Source: Gracilariopsis chorda
Taxonomy: Eukaryota; Rhodophyta; Florideophyceae; Gracilariales; Gracilariaceae
Assembly (NCBI GenBank): GCA_003194525.1
Contig: NBIV01000391.1
Coordinates: 1-43,225 of the forward strand
Direction of reading: 5' to 3'
DNA: 43,225 bases
In this document: piece after piece, positions 8,646-19,250 of the stretch
Layout: every line of letters starts with the position of its first letter
How positions within the stretch are numbered: position 1 is the first letter of the stretch
The notes under the pieces: generated by a model
Told to the model about the DNA's origin: nothing
Databases searched by the model: none
The model's input: the letters and a program-made list of their open reading frames with translations, nothing else
Made by a program: the position numbers and the translations under genes

Positions 8646-10045
8646 TGGAGGGCAGTGTTGGATCAGGAGCACAGGCGGTGGGCATGTAGAACGGACGGTA
8701 TGGGTGGCCAGTATGTACAAGATATGGGGAGTAGGGCAGTGTGGAATAAGATGGACGGAAGGTAGGGGGTTAAGGGATGTTGCGTGAGGAAGAAGTGCTG
8801 TGTGCTTTCTAAGGGAGGGGAGGGATGGAAGAGGTTGGTAGGGTGGGAGAAGAAGCGGTTGGAAGGGGTGGAGTAAGTAAAAGCTAACTTACGTATACAT
8901 CCATCGTTTCTGACACGTTAACATCGTGTGGTGTCTCGATGAACTTTATACGATGCGAAGCTCCATGCAGCAGTTCAAAACAAAACGCGGATCCCATACT
9001 TTCTCGATGTTTCGTGGAGACACAAGTTGTCCTCAACGATCGCGTAGGGTGCGGGGAAGATCTTCATTATTCGGGAGAGAAGCCTGGGCTGGTGTTGAAC
9101 AGCAACTCTGTGTTCTGCGGGGTTCGCACCTGCAAAGACCGCACAGTCGGAGTTCCCCAACTCGCGGCTGATGCCAAGGGAAGGTGGCGCGGGCATTGAA
9201 GGCGTACAAAATTTTGAGACGGAGCGGAGGAGGGGCTTACGAGCCGGAGTCTGACTGGCGACGGCAAACGCGATGACTTTGGTGGAACCACGGCTATTCA
9301 GCCTCTGGTTACGCATTGCATAAATGATGTATTTCGCAACCTTCCGCTCCTTGATAAATCCTCTTCCTTCGAATGACCACAGAATCGCCTGACCGACTGA
9401 ATTTCTCCACATATAAAAGCTAACAAGAACGATTTCTTCCCACGCAACCTACAAAACTGAAGCATCGAACACTGACGGAGGGTTGTATTGAAACGGATCT
9501 GGAAACGGTAGCAAGATATGGGAACACCTACCCTTGTACACATCTCTATATGCCCCTTTATCTGTCGCATCATTGTACACCTCGCATTCTTTGAGGTAGA
9601 GTTTAGGCAATCTCACGGTCACACAAGTTCGCCTTGAACGGCAGCTCCGCATATCTTGTGCTTATTAACAGATGTAAACCTTCTTGGCGGCAATGGACTT
9701 CGCTCCTCACGTTCGGGGTGATCCAGGCCTTAAATTGCCAATCCTACTCTGTACAAGCAGCGTCTTCATCCTTGTTCAGGGGTTTCATTTATTATCAGCA
9801 ATCTTTCATCGTATTACATAATGCACCACTTTATCATAGAAATCTAGAACACGAAAGACTGATTAACTATCACAGTATGTAGATGCAATGTGAATTTCGC
9901 TACTGGAGGACACAAGGCTTTTACATCGCATTGGATCCACCACCTCGCCGTTCACAGCACAAGCAGTCAACGTACAATTGCGCGTGCCCTTTCTCTCTTG
10001 GCAGGAGATATTTTAGAGCGAGCTAAGCGGTCAATCTCCTATATT
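8646..10045. other. No gene recognised
   Basis: 8646-8880 is strongly G-rich on the forward strand and looks non-coding. From 8930 to 9650 several frames of 65-145 codons overlap on both strands (for example 8975-9412 reverse), without a motif I can place. They could be decayed coding DNA of the same kind as the neighbouring pseudogenes. 9650-10045 shows nothing. Confidence 0.3.
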
Positions 10046-10970
10046 TCACATCGAGAAGTTTGTTTGAAACAGGTCGAAAGCGTGACTCGAAGACAATTGC
10101 GGCTCTTGCCTCTCCAAGTAGCTCGGAACAAATACACCACAGCGTTCTTTCACAAGCTTTTTGACACGACGAAGCGAATCGCCGTAGATCCAATTTTCAA
10201 CACCCCATTGTAGTTCCGTCCGCGACTCTTGCACAGTTTCGTGCACAGCATCCACAAAGCTTCTCGTCATAATCCCAAAGCTCTGGTGAATCGGCCCTTC
10301 CCCATTTGTGCCTCTGACGGTAACAAGCATATCTGCAGAGAGTTTACGATCCGCAGAGCCGCTGAATAGGACACACCCGCCAGCAGATTTGTAGTCATGT
10401 GGAAGATCTCGCACGCATCTACAATGGCAGTGATCTTGGCTCCTTCTGGTAAAGCCCTGACGAGTTGGTTGTATATGATGTCGTCAAGAATTGGTTCGAC
10501 ACCACGAAAAGAGGGTAGGCGACCTTTGTCGTCGAACGCTTGTTTTGGCATAAAGTCAGCGAGCATTATACACTGAGCAAGTCACGAACTCAAATATGTT
10601 AGAAAGAGATATGATTTACCTTCAATAGAACGAAAACGTACCTGGTCGAAGCCAGTTTCGATTTCATCATCGGGCGTGTCTTGAACCATTTCGCCGTGTT
10701 CAGTGAAGAAAAATACGACACTATCACCGTTTGTGATTCGTTCAGTTAACCGTCCCGTTTCTTTAATAATTTTCTGTTCGTGTGGGTTGACGCGCTTGTA
10801 GACAGCGGCTGATCAGTTGCTCATCGCATAGGATATGTATGTTGGATTTTGAAAAGCCAAAGAAAGGTCCGGTGAGTAAATCGTACATAGCTGCAGGAAC
10901 AGGAGTGAGGTGTGTGTGATGGCGGTAGCAAATGCCGATAAGTAATGCTTTCCGTGGACGCAATTTTGTA
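10046..10970 (-). pseudogene. Metacaspase (type I-like), damaged
   Basis: Caspase-family protease pieces occur in the correct order on the reverse strand. First comes RPRKALLIGICY, with FFGFSKSNIHILCDEQ (about 10963-10820). Then, in the next frame, come NPHEQKIIKETG and DSVVFFFTEHGE with the catalytic His (10790-10642). A 69-nt intron (10641-10573) follows. The next exon holds PILDDIIYNQLVRALPEG and KITAIVDAC with the catalytic Cys (TGC 10411-10413), then in another frame DLPHDYK, CVLFSGSADRKLSAD and the p10-like end, stopping at 10046. Immediately after the Cys codon the usual HSG segment is absent and the frame changes, as if about 18-20 bases were deleted. A frame change also separates the first two blocks. 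The gene is probably dead, although expression of an altered protein cannot be excluded. Confidence 0.8.
10573..10641 (-). other. Spliceosomal intron in the metacaspase gene
   Basis: On the reverse strand the exon ends CAG, followed by GTACGTTTTC; the intron contains TTTCTAACAT (branch-like CTAAC) and ends TTGCTCAG. Its length is 69 nt. Joining the exons keeps the frame and connects ETGFDQ to CIMLADFMPKQ. This is the best-supported intron in the window and shows that the DNA is eukaryotic. Confidence 0.8.
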
Positions 10971-11013
10971 TTGTAATTTGTTGTTGAGGGACGAATGAAG
11001 TTGCGCGCGGCTG

Positions 11014-11721
11014 GTGACAGTGATGTATTGGCAAAGCGAGCATGGGGAACACATGGACAAGTCGGAGAAGCCGAAGCAGGTGTTCGGAGCGGATACGCTG
11101 GCGCCGGATTGTAGCGAGAGGTATGGGAAGATAGTGAAGGAGCTGCGGTTAGAGGAAAAGGATCAACGCCAGATGCTGAGGCTCTCCGTTGTTGCAGCAG
11201 TGCTTGTTGGAGCGGGCAGCGCTTGTTGGAGCGGGTAGCGCTTGTTGCTCATGGAAGTGTGGCACTGTCGTAGAAAGGGTTGAGATGCCCAGTTGCAGAA
11301 GGCTGCGCCGGGTAGCGCTTCGTTCTCGGTAAGGTTTTGATAGAGGGGAAATGTTGTATGCGCGAGAAGTTGGCTCAAACTTTGTGTTGGCCGCAAGGAC
11401 GGAGAATGTGGTCGGGACAGGTACACTTCGGGTTGTTGGCGTTGGTGTTCGTGGCAGCAGTGGAACATCGGCACCAGCAGCAGTTATGGCATATTGTACG
11501 CCAGAGCGCATCGCGAAAGACAAGGCGTGTTGGTGTGGTTTGAAAACAACATCGCCAACAAAAGAGCAGAATTGTTTCCACCAGCTGAAGCGCCGTTCAA
11601 GTGCGTATCTCTGTTCGTTGACCGGACTGACAAAGCGGTGATAGCGCATAGTGAAGACACGCTGCTGCACAGCATGCGGGTGATTGCTCATAATGCGATT
11701 CAAGCGCACAGGAAGATGTGA
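11014..11721 (+). pseudogene. Hypothetical protein, several frames
   Basis: Three forward segments look coding. 11014-11238 (basic/acidic helix, then a possible membrane segment LSVVAAVLVGAGSACW); 11351 to about 11500 in another frame (REVGSNFVLAARTENVVGTG...); and about 11494-11721 in a third frame (VLVWFENNIANKRAELFPP, VSLFVDRTDKAVIAHSED...). They may be exons or shifted pieces of one membrane protein. A near-duplicate of about 15 bp (GTTGGAGCGGGCAGCGCTT / GTTGGAGCGGGTAGCGCTT) sits at 11206-11242. I do not recognise the family. Confidence 0.3.
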
Positions 11722-12361
11722 TGCGGTGGCGCGAATATCAGCGCGAACGTTGCTCAACGCGCTTGAGCCAATTCGGTGGCAGCATGTGTGGCCGCGTCTG
11801 GCCACGTACGACGACACAGCCGACCAGTGTACGTGTAGCACGCGGAGCGCGGAGGAGAGAGTCAGCGAGCAGTACGTGCAAACGGCTACACATGCTGCAA
11901 TTACAAATAGATATTAATTGAACGAGCTAGGAAGCTCCCTGACCTTCCCGCGCTCGAGGAACGGAGACACAGACGCGCCGGGGCGATGCCGGCGCGCGGA
12001 AGGGCGCGATGTGCGCGGCGGTGAAGGTGCGAAGCGTCACCGCTTGCACCAGCGGACGCTGCCGATGCGTGGCGTCCGTGAACAAGTTGACGTATTCAAG
12101 TCGTTGGAAACAGGTTCAAGAGTTGGCGTGCAAGGGGGAGTTGGGACCAATGTTGAGTGCGGCGCTGCGCTCCAAAAGCTCTAAAGTGGCTGCTACAATG
12201 TGAAGGGTATGGAGTTCAGGTTGCGGTGGAGGAAGAGATCCCGTTCCCTTCGGTACCTGACAGGTTCCCAACTGCACAAAAGGAGATGAGGCCTGCTGGA
12301 CTTTAACACTTCCGCGCATCCTTCGTATCGAGATGTCGTTTGACAAGAGCGCAAGGCAGCG
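11722..12361. other. No gene recognised
   Basis: Short overlapping frames only (up to about 90 codons), with Arg/Gly-rich translations and no motif. I call nothing here. Confidence 0.3.
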
Positions 12362-12837
12362 TCAGGCTATGAACGGTGGCCTGATACTTGTACCAAAGCG
12401 TTCATTGACCAGTGCACAACAAGACGCCAGGATGTGGCGGAACGCGGAATCTCCATGACTTGTGCTGCAAGCTGAGAGCTCCCAACGCAAAGGCGCTCGA
12501 AATGCAGCGGTCACATATACTCCACCTTTCGGAAAGATTGTACGACCCCCGCGCTTGGGTTCCTGTAAACAAGTCAGAACGGTTCCATTAACGTGAGCCG
12601 AAACACCCTCACGGCGATCATAACGCACATTGGTGTAACATCACGGATGAAAACGGTACGTCTAGTCGAACGTGTCCACAGCTGTTCTTCAAAGACGAAA
12701 GAGCGGTTGGCAAAGCTGAGAACTCTATGGGTTTGTTCCAAAACGGATTGACGTGCGGGCTCATCCTGCGCAACATTGGAACGGAAGCAACAGCTTTGAG
12801 TGCGCGAATCGGTATTTAGTTGATAGTTGAGATACAA
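12362..12837 (-). pseudogene. 2-oxoglutarate/Fe(II) dioxygenase-like (prolyl 4-hydroxylase type) fragment
   Basis: Two overlapping reverse frames resemble the catalytic region of prolyl 4-hydroxylase-like dioxygenases. The first (12837 to about 12630) gives a helical lead-in (NVAQDEPARQSVLEQ, FANRSFVFEEQLW). The second (12628-12362) gives VRYDRREGVSAHVNG, VLTCLQEPKRGGRTIFP, and later NERFGTSIRPPF. The GG-x-T-x-FP block and the preceding strand are typical of the family. At the metal site the usual H-x-D reads H-V-N (CAC-GTT-AAT at 12595-12587), so Asp is replaced by Asn, which should abolish iron binding. The frame changes at about 12625. I place it with moderate confidence because it is short and diverged. 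Confidence 0.5.
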
Positions 12838-13130
12838 GTGTGATTCAGGAAGGTTTGCTCGTTGCGCTGGGGTGAAAGGGGATGAGGGCGCCGCTCTGCC
12901 AGAGATTGTATTCGGGGCTGTGGCTGGCGCAGATCGACAGGGTTGTGAATGCAGTGAAAGGTTTCAACGAGGACGTTGAACATTGGAAGAAGCCAATGGT
13001 GAAACAGACATTGCGACCGCTGGGGTCAAGGTGCCGTGTACTGCATTTTTAATTACTTGTTGGGTCGACTTGCCACCATTCGTTCGCTTTATCAACAACT
13101 GTGACGCGTTAGCTGCAGAAGGAGGGGAAA

Positions 13131-13641
13131 CTATCTACCAGTCAGAGAATAAAGCCTCCACATCCTAGTCACTTGTCTCACTTCTCTTGCTGCACTCTTC
13201 ACATCGGCATAATTCACTCCGACAACCAGTTGCGACTCAATAGGAACTTCCAACGCTAAACTAACGTTACTCACCATCTTCGCAGTGACGCGTTGCACTA
13301 GAAGAGCTTCCATCTTCCGTGCTAAAGTCATTTTGATCATCGAATGCTAAAGCCAACTTCCTTACTCTCGACAGTTCTTTTCTGACAACATTGAAACTTT
13401 CACTGCTAGTGCGCTTCACAATGTTTTCGACATCTCTATCGAGACGTGCAGCTCGTTCTTGGTGCGCGTCTCGAGCTGCATTGATGGCTTCTCTGCGAAC
13501 AATATGTGCCAAAGCTTCCAGCGGGTCCATGACGGATAGCCTGCGAATGGCAGCCACTTTCTGTTCGTTAGAACGTGTGGATTTCTGAATCTTCTCTACT
13601 TCTTCAAGAAATCGGTTCGATCTTGACGAACTGGTTGTCAT
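13131..13641 (-). CDS. Small helical protein of unknown function
   Basis: ATG at 13641 opens 124 charged, mostly helical residues (NRFLEEVEKIQKSTRSNEQK..., DPLEALAHIVRREAINAARD, ENIVKRTSSESFNVV) ending at TAA 13269-13267. Just at this stop lies a strong donor-like GGTGAGT (13275-13269, reverse), so the stop may fall inside an intron. A second frame continues to 13131 (VQRVTAKMVSNVSLALEVPIE...VNYADVKSAAREVRQVTR) and may be the rest of the protein. I do not recognise the family. Confidence 0.4.
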
Positions 13642-14179
13642 GGCGAAAGCAACGAAAGCACGGTTTAGGTTTCGACGACAATGAGCGATGTCAGTTATTT
13701 CCCAGGCACGAGAAACAGGGCGAATACTGTTAGGGAAGAGCAGGTTCCAACGCGAGAGCTACCAAGGGTAAGCTGAGCGGAGTTCCGTGTGCAGAGACCT
13801 CCCAAGCAAAACAACTTTTGGTAGGTCAGTATCAACAGCCTGAGAAAGAGCAATTTGGCTTTTCGCGTCACATTTGCAATATTTAGGGGCTGTCTTGCCA
13901 CTGGCCTGTCCACCACATCACACTTGTAGTTTTGATTCAGCAGTAGTCTGGCATCCTCGGCTGTGCCAACTATCGTGGCTCAAGCAGCTACACACAAGTT
14001 CGTAGAACTGAGAAACCCGCTCCCTTTCGTCTTTCGTCTTTCGTTCCCTCGCCGCTCGTTTGTGGGAACTCGCAACAAGTACCGTCGTATCCACCCCTCC
14101 GGTGTCCTGACTGGGGTACGTCTTATAGCTCAGTCTTCACATACCGTTGTCAAATTTATGAGGGTAACGAGTTAAAGGG
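13642..14179. other. No gene recognised; upstream region of the helicase
   Basis: Frames of about 70 codons on both strands have no motif. Part of it may encode the unrecognised N-terminus of the SNF2 protein starting at about 14180. Confidence 0.3.
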
Positions 14180-16601
14180 TTGACCCTGACTACCAAAGGT
14201 ACCCTTGTTCAGATGCCATTGATCCATGATTTCAAAGTGAATGACTTGCAACATGCGGTGATTGTAGCAGATCTTTTTGACGGTTCTATCTATGAATTAG
14301 ATTCGTTTCCGCTTGTAAAGCGGCCACGGGGTGGTTTACTGTGCGATGAGCCTGGTTTGGGTAAAACAATTACCACGCTCTCTCATATTTTGAAAACATT
14401 AGGACGTGAACCAAAACCACCACCAAATAGAGACACTGAGGTCGTCGAAGTAGGGGGTATCAAGGTTACAACGTATACTGAACAAGTAACCACTCGATAT
14501 GAATCCCTGGACATCAGAAGAAAGTCTATGTCTCGTCTTGATCGTCTTATACCAAATCTAGAAAATGTCTCACCCAAGAGGCGAATTCAACGTCCCGATT
14601 ACTTTCAGACAGGTAAAGGACAGGGTGTTCTTCCGATCTGTAGTGGGGCCGAAGCGAATCTTTCTTTCCAGAGCCACTCTTGTCATTGTCCCTGTATTGC
14701 TTACTGAACATTGGAGGGATCAGATTGATATGCATGTTGAGATGGAAGGTTTGAAAGTTTTGCGCTTATTTTCACACGATGATCTTCCTGATACTCCTTT
14801 GCAACTGGCTACAGAGTATGACATTATCATCATCCCTTTTGACATTATTGCTGGTTTGCACAATGAGATTCTGCAGGGAATGCCGCTGCTGCTGAAGGTG
14901 CACTTCTATAGAGTTATTGTTGATGAGGGGCATCGTATTTCTTCTTCACATGTGAGCAATTTTGGGATTGGATGTGACAAGCTCAAGACCGATATTAGGA
15001 GGGTCATGACTGGAACACCTACACCGTACACTCCTCGCACCGACGTTGATCACTTGTACTCTTTGCTCACCTTTGTGCGAGACGAGGCATATGGGCTGGA
15101 CAAGGATGCATGGCGGGTGGGAATTCGTGACCCATATATGCGATACAGAACCGAGAGTCTGGACCGACTTTCAAGACTATTGGAATCAATCATGATCCGC
15201 GCGGACAAGTCGATCCTGCGAGCAAAATGCCATGTCCGGAACATCTTTTTGAACTTCAGCGCGGATACGGCAGAGAGTTACAACGGGCTCATCAGGATGG
15301 GGAAGATAAATCTGATAACATCCGATTGGTTCGATGAGGGTCATGAACAGTCGTTGTTGAACAAACGAAACAAGGGACCGGCCAGTACCTTTGTGTCTAA
15401 TTTGCGGAAAGCATGTTGCTTTGGAGGTTCTATGGAAGTGAAGTTTTATAGAAACGATGTGGTGGACATGCTTCTACTCCTGCGTGATAAGTAAGAGCAC
15501 CGCTCCCATGTCACAGAGGAGGAATGCTTCCGCGACCCAATTCTTGAAAAGGACGTGGATGTTGATGGAGGCGAAACAGAGGGACTTGAGTGGCATTATT
15601 TGGAACATTTGAAGAAACGTCGAGAGTGGTTTGACAAGATTCGTTTTGAAGGTAGATCCATGATGCAAATTGCGCGAGAAAATCCGAATCGAGACCCTCA
15701 CGAACATCGCTTCATCTGTTATATAGTGAGCGGAAAGCTGCTCAAGATTGCGAAGGCGTTGATGAGAAGGAGTGGCAAGTGCAGCCGGTGCCGGCAAGAA
15801 GTTGATCTACCCTTTGTGACACCGTGTGCCCATCTTTTGTGTGACGGATGTCTCGTGAGGGACAGGACGGCATGCGTCGTACAGGGATGCCGTAATCCAT
15901 ACGAGATGGGACGAAATGAAGAACCCAAAGACTTGATCGAAATGAAACCTAGTACGTTTTCTGGTGACTAGCGGCATGACTGGAACAACACGGAAAGCAC
16001 GAAGATGCGTTACCTTGTGAACAAGATTGAGCAGCTTCCACTCGTGGAAGTATGGGAGGAAGGATGCAAGGAAGTACGTATGGTTCGACCAAAAGTGATC
16101 GTACACAGTGAGAACACAGATCATCTGAAACTGGCTCAGTTGTATCTGAAGAAATCAGAGATGTCGAAGGAAGCATACATTGATATTGTGTGGAATCAAC
16201 GAGACACGTCAGAATTTGTCAGAAGGTGCAAGAAAGCTACAGAATATTCTCGCAAGGCAATCAAGGTGTTTGCCGAGAATGAGGACGCCAGTATTCTGTT
16301 GATGAACTCTAAACTGGGCGGTGTGGGCCTGGACCTGAGTTTTGTGAGGTATATTTTCTTACTGGAGCCGTTATGGGACTCTGCTCAAGAGATGCAGATT
16401 ATCAGTCGTGCACATCGAATCGGATGCTTGGGCGACATTGTGGTAGAACGACTCATCATGCGTGGTTCGATCGAAGAGGCGATGCTAATGGAACTACAAA
16501 GCAGTGTGAACGTAGTGGAAGAAGCAAACGCAGCTGGACTGGCGAAAGCAAAGGCCGAAAAGGATCATCAAAAACGAAGGAATATCTTGTTGAAGATGTG
16601 A
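14180..16601 (+). pseudogene. SNF2-family ATPase with inserted RING finger, broken by two stops
   Basis: Motifs in order. Walker A, GGLLCDEPGLGKTITTLSHIL (14330-14400). Motif Ia-like ATLVIVPVLLTEHW. DEGH box, VIVDEGHRISS (14913-14945). MTGTPTP. A RING finger, C-SR-C...C-H...C-DGC...C (15780-15891), placed between the two ATPase lobes. The C-terminal lobe SKLGGVGLDLSFVRYIFLLEP...ISRAHRIG (16310-16425). A RING between the lobes and the CDEPGLGKT signature are typical of Rad5/HLTF/SHPRH-type and plant F-box/SNF2 chromatin or DNA-damage ATPases. The frame changes near 14612-14643, where a 31-nt GTAAAG...CTGTAG segment could be a tiny intron. Stops at 15492 (TAA) and 15969 (TAG) interrupt the same frame. 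The second falls where relatives have Trp (DW..DW..T.S.K), consistent with TGG to TAG. Short in-frame introns are possible but poorly supported. Confidence 0.85.
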
Positions 16602-16811
16602 TCGGTGAGAAGCATTGTGGAACTTGCGAGAAGCGGACAGGACGTGGGATTGGTGGCAAAGGTTACGGAGATGAAGCCTTTTGAAGAGGAAGTTGTGCTG
16701 ATGCAGGGCAATGCGGAGGATGGAGATGGCTGACGAACAGCGAAGCGCGCTGGTTCGAAGCGTGGATGCTGTCATAGCGCAGCCGAGTTGGGGAACGCTG
16801 AGATTGAGTCG

Positions 16812-17982
16812 TCATGGTTTGAGCGGAGGCCCAAACGGATGTGAAGCAGCACCTTGGCGGAACACATGAAGTACTAAATGTAACCCTTGAAAGGCATATT
16901 GATGTGCGGCCACGTCCGCGAGCTTGTCCTCTTCGATCTTGCTGAAAGGTACAGAGTTGCCTTGGTCATCTACAGATAGTTGATGAAGAGCGGAAGGCCA
17001 GGGACGTAGTGAAGGTTCGTGGATTCGAAGAGACATAAAACTCGTCTTGAAAGGTTTTGTCGATATCAATATAGCCAATATCTTGCGGGCGATACATCAT
17101 GGTGCCTGTACCAATGATGTGGACGTTTTTGGGTGTGCGAACTTGTTCTACAGCCATGAACACCTTGCGAAAGCCATAGCATCCCTTCCCTCTTTCGCCG
17201 TTCGAGGGCGTAAGATCTTGCTGTAAGATACGAATACCGTGCACGCCGACCACGACGGGGGACGAATAGATATACCAAAACCGCAGGAGTTTTTCGACGT
17301 AATCAGGTGGATAGATGATGTCATCATCAGCTGTGAGGTGGAAATCAGTTTCGATATCGTTGCACCAGAAGAACTTTCCGATGTCACCGACGTCTCCTCG
17401 CGAAGTATTGTCCTGACTTCGTATCACAGTGATATATGGCGCATGGAGATAGGATGGTACAGAATCGTAGCCGTTGAGGTAAACGCTCATGCGATCCACT
17501 TGGGTAGCCAGCGAATGTACAGCTGAATGAAGTGCTGTTTCACGAGTCCAGACTGATGCTATCGACACTGTGACTGTAGCAGCATCGGTCAGGTATTGGC
17601 GATACACGTGCTCTCCATCTGCAAAATATTTGGTGAGCAAAGCTGAAGCGTTCTTCTCTCTGAACTCGGCGTTCATCTTGGACAGCGACACGCCGATATG
17701 AGCCACATAGGAATGGTGCGTTCGGTACATACGATGTCCTGAAGAATGGAGGAGCTCTGAGAGAGTGGCGCCAACACCAGAAGAAATGGGAGGATTTCTT
17801 ACCCATCGCTCGACGCCAATGTGCGGGAAGGACCAATTTAAGAAACGGAGAAAGTGTTCTGTGCACATGAAGTTACCCGATTCAACCCAGCCAATACGAG
17901 TGATACCGTTTCCGTTTTGCGCAGTTGTTCCCGCAACTTGTACGCGGCACACAATTCCAACCGAAACTGCAGCGAAACGCAA
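16812..17982 (-). pseudogene. GT2-like glycosyltransferase, frame-shifted C-terminus
   Basis: The reverse frame from 17982 to 16966 (338 residues, no ATG-based start seen) holds an upstream segment (GWVESGNFMCTEHFLRFLNW, GVERWVRNPPI) that looks like the end of another transferase domain. It is followed by a complete GT2-type nucleotide-sugar domain: VTVSIASVWTRE, QVDRMSVYLNGYDSVP, GDVGDIGKFFW, and FHLTADDDIIYPPDYVE with the DDD metal site (about 17330), then VVGVHGIRI and HIIGTGTMMY. Relatives are bacterial capsule-type and eukaryotic algal transferases. After about 17040 the family-like continuation (QGNSVPFSKIEEDKLAD...) is in the next frame (to 16812), so an indel or intron separates them. 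The substrate is unknown. Confidence 0.7.
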
Positions 17983-18067
17983 CTAACCGCGCTGCGTATA
18001 ACAGAATGTCCTTGTCAGTCGCCTCACAACTTTGCATCAAGCCGTTCTCTATTTTCGGAACACAGCA

Positions 18068-18700
18068 ATGGCTTTTCACAAGTCTGTTAATAATGCAACT
18101 GATGTCACTCATGAACGCGGTCAAGTAGCTGAAAATGGCGCTAATGATGAAAGAAATGATAGAATCGCTTGTGATGTTGATATTGGTGATGCTGGAGCTG
18201 CACATGATGCTCAAGATGCATTCAGTGATGATGGAGCTGTTGGTGCTGTTGGCAACGCAGACGCTTCTGGGGGTGATGATTGCATTGTTGAATGTGCTGC
18301 TGGTGATGATGGTGCTGCGGACGATGTTCTTGGTGATGATGGCGATAGTGATGTTGCTGTTGGAAATGATGGCGTTGCTGACGCTGATGTTGCTGATGAT
18401 GCCAATGTTCGGGATGCTGTTGCTGACGGTGTGGTCGGTGATGGTGGCGCTGCTGAGGGTGCTGTTGGTGGTAGTGCTGACAATAGGCTTGTGGTTGTCA
18501 CCGTCGCTGAATTGGAACAAAAAGTCAATGAACTCAGGCGCGAAAACTGTAGCCTTCATCGGTCAAGGGAGTATCGTAGGGCACAAATCGCATACCATGC
18601 TACTTGTAAACATATGAGCGACCGCAAACTAAAGTGTGACTGTGTCTCCATGAACAAGCAATTGGCTGATGCCAGATCCACTCTGCGCGTTGCGACCTGA
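18068..18700 (+). CDS. Acidic Asp/Gly/Ala/Val-rich protein with coiled-coil end
   Basis: Intact 210-residue frame from ATG 18068 to TGA. Residues about 45-150 are a low-complexity acidic region made of GDDG-, GNDG- and ADD-type steps alternating with Val/Ala. The DNA repeats GGTGATGATGG-like 9-15 bp blocks. Residues about 153-210 are different: VAELEQKVNELRRENCSLHR has leucine heptads, followed by a basic Cys-containing tail (RKLKCDCVSMNKQLADAR). The mix suggests a nuclear or cytoskeletal scaffold, but that is a guess. The antisense frame (Ile/Asn/Ser/Thr-rich) is a shadow. No family recognised. Confidence 0.6.
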   Translation: MAFHKSVNNATDVTHERGQVAENGANDERNDRIACDVDIGDAGAAHDAQDAFSDDGAVGAVGNADASGGDDCIVECAAGDDGAADDVLGDDGDSDVAVGNDGVADADVADDANVRDAVADGVVGDGGAAEGAVGGSADNRLVVVTVAELEQKVNELRRENCSLHRSREYRRAQIAYHATCKHMSDRKLKCDCVSMNKQLADARSTLRVAT

Positions 18701-19020
18701 CCCTTTCTAATGCTGATCAAAGTACACAAGGTGCATGGGTGAGCACGACGTAAGATGGCGTCGGGAGGCTAGGACGGAAGTGACTCTACCTCATAACTCT
18801 ACAGAAGTGCACGGAGTTCGGCAACTCTTTGTCCTTCACGCTTTTCACGACGCGGTCTGAAAGGCTTGCGGTTTAGTCGGTTAGTAAAAGCAATCAATCC
18901 TGTAGGGAACGAACGCAAGGCAAAAATAAGTGTTGAAGAAAACATAAAGCAGTGTTAGTGATAATAGGGAGATATGGAAGACGCGAGTGGAGAAAGAAAA
19001 CGAAGAGTCAACTGTTATCC
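18701..19020. other. No gene recognised
   Basis: Intergenic sequence between the acidic-protein gene and the minisatellite. Nothing seen. Confidence 0.4.
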
Positions 19021-19210
19021 GATGCCAACTGCAGCCAACTGCAGCCAACTGCAGCCAACCGAAGCCAACCGAAGCCAACCGAAGCCAACCGAAGCCAACC
19101 GAAGCCAACCGAAGCCAACCGAAGCCAACCGAAGCCAACCGAAACCAACCGAAACCAACCGAAGCCAACCGAAACCAACCGATGCTAACCGATGCTAACC
19201 GCATCCAACC
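19021..19210. repeat. 10-bp minisatellite, 19 units (GAAGCCAACC)
   Basis: Nineteen head-to-tail 10-bp units with exact period and no indels. The first units read GATGCCAACT/GCAGCCAACT, the central ones GAAGCCAACC, and the last GAAACCAACC, GATGCTAACC and GCATCCAACC. Variants are ordered from edge to centre, as expected for expansion by slippage or unequal exchange. It is open in several frames (SQPKPTEANR-like), but I do not treat this as coding. Confidence 0.95.
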
Positions 19211-19250
19211 TCCGCTTGAGCAATGGAGAGCGTAGACGGGCATATACGGC

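Noticed and set aside
9890..10213. Forward 107-codon frame
   Set aside because: It lies opposite the C-terminal part of the metacaspase, which has clear family motifs.
17882..18559. 225-codon reverse frame rich in Ile/Asn/Ser/Thr
   Set aside because: It is the antisense of the GGTGATGATGG repeat in the acidic-protein gene; composition alone keeps it open.
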